NCBI GenBank assembly: GCA_030180075.1
Contig: JASNJN010000466.1
Location: 1 to 22,772 of the forward strand
Source of the DNA: Mikrocytos mackini
Taxonomy: Eukaryota > Endomyxa > Ascetosporea > Mikrocytida > Mikrocytiidae
DNA length: 22,772 nucleotides
Direction of reading: 5' to 3'
Shown here: piece after piece, positions 20,021 through 22,772 of the stretch
Layout of the letters: the number at the start of each line of letters is the position of its first letter
Numbering within the stretch: position 1 is the first letter of the stretch
The notes under the pieces: generated by a model
Told to the model about the DNA's origin: nothing
Seen by the model: only the letters and a program-made list of their open reading frames with translations
Database searches by the model: none
Position numbers and translations under genes: made by a program

Positions 20021-20612
20021 CAGTAAACCCTCGATAGGATTTACAAAGTTTCGTTTTTTCTGTGTTTTGTAATTCTAGGGAGTAGTTTTGGATTTTGTAA
20101 CGATACGCCCAGAGTTTTGGAAAACTATAAATGAATATTTTATGTATTTATCAATTATAAAAAAATGTAACCCATAGATCTTAAAATTATGGTAAAATTT
20201 TATTTCTTCAAGAGCATAAATGGCAAAATTGTCCTGATTTTGCACTAGGCTATAACTTATAAGTTTATTACTGGAGATTCTAAATTGGTATAACACTTCT
20301 ATTTAAAGTCAAATTATACCTAGAATATTGAACCAAAATTTTTCGATGGGATATTTTTGATACAATGAATTTTATCCGAGTGTAAATCTTACGAAAACAA
20401 TATTTTTTCAATTTTTGATGAATGGATTTATATGCTATTTTAGCAAACAATTAATACTTATTGGGTCGAGTTCACATAAATTATGCACAATTTGATGATT
20501 ATTGAGTCATTTTCCGTAAAATCTTTTCGGAAAATCGTCGAAAATGGGCGTTTTTGTAAATCTTACGTGTGTAAACCTTAGGAAATTTGTAAATTTTATC
20601 GAGATTTGACCG
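20021..20612. mobile_element. 592-bp Tc1/mariner (pogo/Tigger-like) MITE
   Basis: The ends read inward are CAGTAAACCCTCGATAGGAT and CGGTCAAATCTCGATAAAAT, both followed by TTACAAA; about two thirds of 30 bases match. A TA dinucleotide flanks each side (20019-20020 and 20613-20614). CAGT...CCTCGAT with a TA duplication is characteristic of pogo/Tigger-type elements. GTAAATCTTACG recurs inside (20382 and 20557). No transposase is encoded; a minus-strand frame at 20075-20296 has no recognisable domain. Confidence 0.75.
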
Positions 20613-20614
20613 TA

Positions 20615-21029
20615 GAATCAAAATTATAAAATTATTAGGATTATTATTTAACGGAGTAAATCAAAATCGTATAGAAAGAGATGATATTTACTTAATTTAC
20701 GTATATCCTTTTGATGAAGCTTTTTTGAAAAGTTAAATGGTTTTCTTATGATCATGAATGTTTTCCCCCAATTTTATCAAATCGGTGGAAATTAACATCT
20801 TTGATTTAAGATTTAAACCAAAACATAATATGTTTCTGTTATTTGATGTTATTAAAATTTTAAATTAATCTTTTTGGAATACATAAAGAATTATATTACT
20901 ATCTACAATACCTTAAGCTATTTATACATACAAATTATATCTTGACAACAGAATAATGTTTAGAATTGTCTCCAGAATAAGTTCAATTGTAATATTTGCA
21001 TTAAACAAATTAAATGTTTATTCTTTGCC
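20615..21029. other. AT-rich spacer before the second retroelement
   Basis: About 415 bases of AT-rich sequence without a gene. A rise in GC near 21030 marks the start of the retroelement-derived block. Confidence 0.35.
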
Positions 21030-22772
21030 TCAACAAATGAATTCATCCAAGAGAGAATGAATGCAGTGAAGGTCCCAGGCTCCATCATAATGCAAGATGC
21101 ATCAAACTGGTGTAAAGCCTTCTCAGAAATCCTCAACCCAGAGACTGGAACATACTCTCCTGAACGCAACAAAGTTGTAATAAGGAAGAAGTTCGACGCA
21201 GCGCACTTCCCAAATGTGGGACGAGTGCAAAATCCCATCCGGGTTTAGCTCCGTGAGGAACTTGGATGATGTGGACAAGCACTATAGGCACTTATGGATC
21301 CGCGTACCAGGCTTAGGTCAGACAGACACCCGCCGCTAGAGTTTGCAATTGCGAATGCGAATATTCGAGTATTCGAAGGTTTTTGGCGTGTAAACGAATG
21401 TTATTCGAAAAACGAACATTCGACTGTTTTCAAACACAAATTCATGTGCAATAAGTAGGCATATAATGATCGTAACAAATATATTATTATCAAGCCATTA
21501 TCTGTTGATTATAAATATTTATATTTAATTTTTGATATTTGAATTCATGTATGGTTCCGATTGGTGTTGGAAGTATTCATTCCCGGGAGATGCCCCCTTT
21601 AAAAAATTCCGCGTTTTTAGGACATATTTAATGGGAAATTGCTAGGGGAAAATTCTCGAATTCTTGAAATTTTTTGATATAAATGTCAAGATCCTAGGTA
21701 TAGTTTTCCCGACTTTCGGAAATTGTGAACTTAACCCATAGATAATGTTGTCAATAGACGGCCTAAAGCATTGAAGTTTAACGGAGTAGTCAATTTTACC
21801 CTTCTTTAGATATAATGCTCTTCTTAGTACTTTCGAAGTTTTTTTATAAGTTATTGCACAATACTGTTAAATGGGAAACTTTAGTATCTATTGATTCAAT
21901 CAAGACTGTTTCAAGCCGATACTACAACAAATATATCAATATTATCCAAACATATCCAGAATGTCGTTTTTATATCCTTCGTTGCATTAGGTATCTTATA
22001 TGTTGGTTNTATTAAGAAAATGAAAAACAATAAAAAAGTGGTGCAGAGAAAGATCTAAATATAAAATCATTATCATTAATATTAATTCTGATTAAATTAT
22101 TGAACATAATTCATAGATAGTTGTGTAATACAGTATTATTCGTATATAAATGTGTGTCTTCCATTCAATTTCAACCATGTGCGTTGGTAGTTTAGTTGTC
22201 GTTACTTTTTTGGGGTTTAAAATCAAGCTTGGGCATCCCATTTCTAATATGAAATATAATCCGTATAAAGAAAATACATAAAATCTAAAAATATTGTATA
22301 ACAAAAAATCAATCAAACATTCGTACGAATGTACCGACATTCGACTGATTTCATACTAATCGAATATTGCAAACTCTACCCGCCGCACACTCCTTCTATA
22401 GGATGGCAAAGGGAACATTCGAACCTGGCTAAAACGAATCGGGTCTGCAGAGAGCGACACTTGTCGTCGATGCAATAAGGTGCCCGAAACCGTCGGACAT
22501 GTCCTGAGTGGGTGCCCAAGGATACCCTTCGTGCTTCTCAAAGAGAGACACGATGCCACTGTGGTGCAGATAGCCAATATGGTAATTAAGCACCGTGGCC
22601 TCGGCGACAAGATCTCAATCTCAAATATGGGACGGAAGATCACACGTTCGGCCAACGGCTTTGACCTCATGCTTGACCAAAGAGTTTGGAGCAAGAATGA
22701 ACAAGGTCAACGTACCTCCCAACTGCCTGACATCATTTGTGTCGACACTCTCAAGAAAAGGGTAACAGTTCT
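21030..22772 (+). pseudogene. Second non-LTR retroelement (RT-side linker, zinc knuckle, endonuclease), broken and split by a hAT-like element; continues past window
   Basis: From about 21184 the frame reads MWDECKIPSGF... and, after the insertion (21337-22378), TRRTLLL, TAG, DGKGN. This aligns segment by segment with FHSGF...LLLQDGIGK of the left retroelement, the TAG (22399-22401) standing where the left copy has Gln. The zinc knuckle C-x2-C-x8-H-x4-C is intact (22462, 22471, 22498, 22513). The endonuclease PDI follows near 22719 and the sequence runs off the window. By eye about half the residues match the left copy, so it is a related family, not a recent duplicate. Upstream, 21030-21240 is open in another frame (NAVKVPGSII...). 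It has the same GC-rich character but no clear match in the left copy, so a frameshift near 21185 is inferred. The RT domain itself is missing. Confidence 0.87.
21337..22378. mobile_element. 1042-bp hAT-like element inside the second retroelement
   Basis: CCCGCCGC flanks it at 21329-21336 and 22379-22386. The ends are perfect 13-bp inverted repeats TAGAGTTTGCAAT, a YARNG-type hAT start. Variants of CGAATATTCG cluster at both ends (21355-21425 and 22320-22370), the same motif as in the 337-bp MITE at 12091, though the TIRs differ. Element plus duplication is 1050 bases, a multiple of three. The contrast between the GC-rich target duplication and AT-rich element makes the boundaries clear. Internal frames of 60-80 codons show no domain. 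Confidence 0.94.

Noticed and set aside
20960-21238. A 92-codon minus-strand frame as a gene
   Set aside because: It is antisense to the GC-rich plus-strand frame linked to the second LINE and has no domain.
22415-22432. ATTCGAACCTGG resembling a tRNA T-loop
   Set aside because: It lies in the open frame of the second LINE, and no acceptor, D or anticodon arm surrounds it.

Overview
This is a eukaryotic, AT-rich window made almost entirely of transposable elements, most of them decayed and many nested inside one another. No host housekeeping gene, rRNA, tRNA or CRISPR array was found. The transposase, helicase and reverse-transcriptase families are eukaryotic. The AT-rich background with runs of N suggests a draft assembly of a TE-loaded genome. 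Expanded microsporidian genomes or another invertebrate-associated eukaryote would fit, but the sequence does not settle the species.

Layout. 1-1976 (+) is the C-terminal part of a non-LTR retrotransposon ORF with reverse transcriptase, zinc knuckle and restriction-like endonuclease. It is unusually GC-rich and has a short 3' tail with hairpins to about 2214. 2771-3939 (+) is a broken Pif1/Helitron-type helicase, split by a 357-bp element with a 9-bp target duplication and cut off by a 1.64-kb near-perfect foldback palindrome (3940-5578). 5579-6885 holds no recognisable gene. 6886-8700 (-) is a broken hAT transposase (BED finger, DDE domain, dimerisation domain), with its outer hAT terminus at 8902. 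9242-15595 (-) is one MULE transposase pseudogene of about 819 codons, with an N-terminal FLYWCH/WRKY-GCM1-like finger, DDE domain, SWIM finger and C-terminal PHD-like finger. It is interrupted by four separate DNA elements (9590-11920, 12091-12427, 13618-14014, 14167-14966), each flanked by a perfect 8-bp duplication. 16006-17360 (+) is a fragment of a second MULE, split by a piggyBac-like TTAA element (16037-16605). 17361-20018 shows nothing recognisable. 20021-20612 is a TA-flanked pogo/Tc1-like MITE. 21030-22772 (+) is a second, broken non-LTR retroelement related to the first, split by a 1042-bp hAT-like element with an 8-bp duplication.

How it fits together. Nearly every interruption in the coding pseudogenes coincides with a small non-autonomous DNA element. 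Removing the element plus one copy of its target duplication makes the flanking protein read continuously, which dates each small element after its host element. The small elements share a design: short termini followed by clusters of a short motif that differs from element to element. No autonomous partner for most of them lies in the window. The only potentially intact coding stretch is the left retroelement ORF, and its zinc knuckle has lost two of four ligands.
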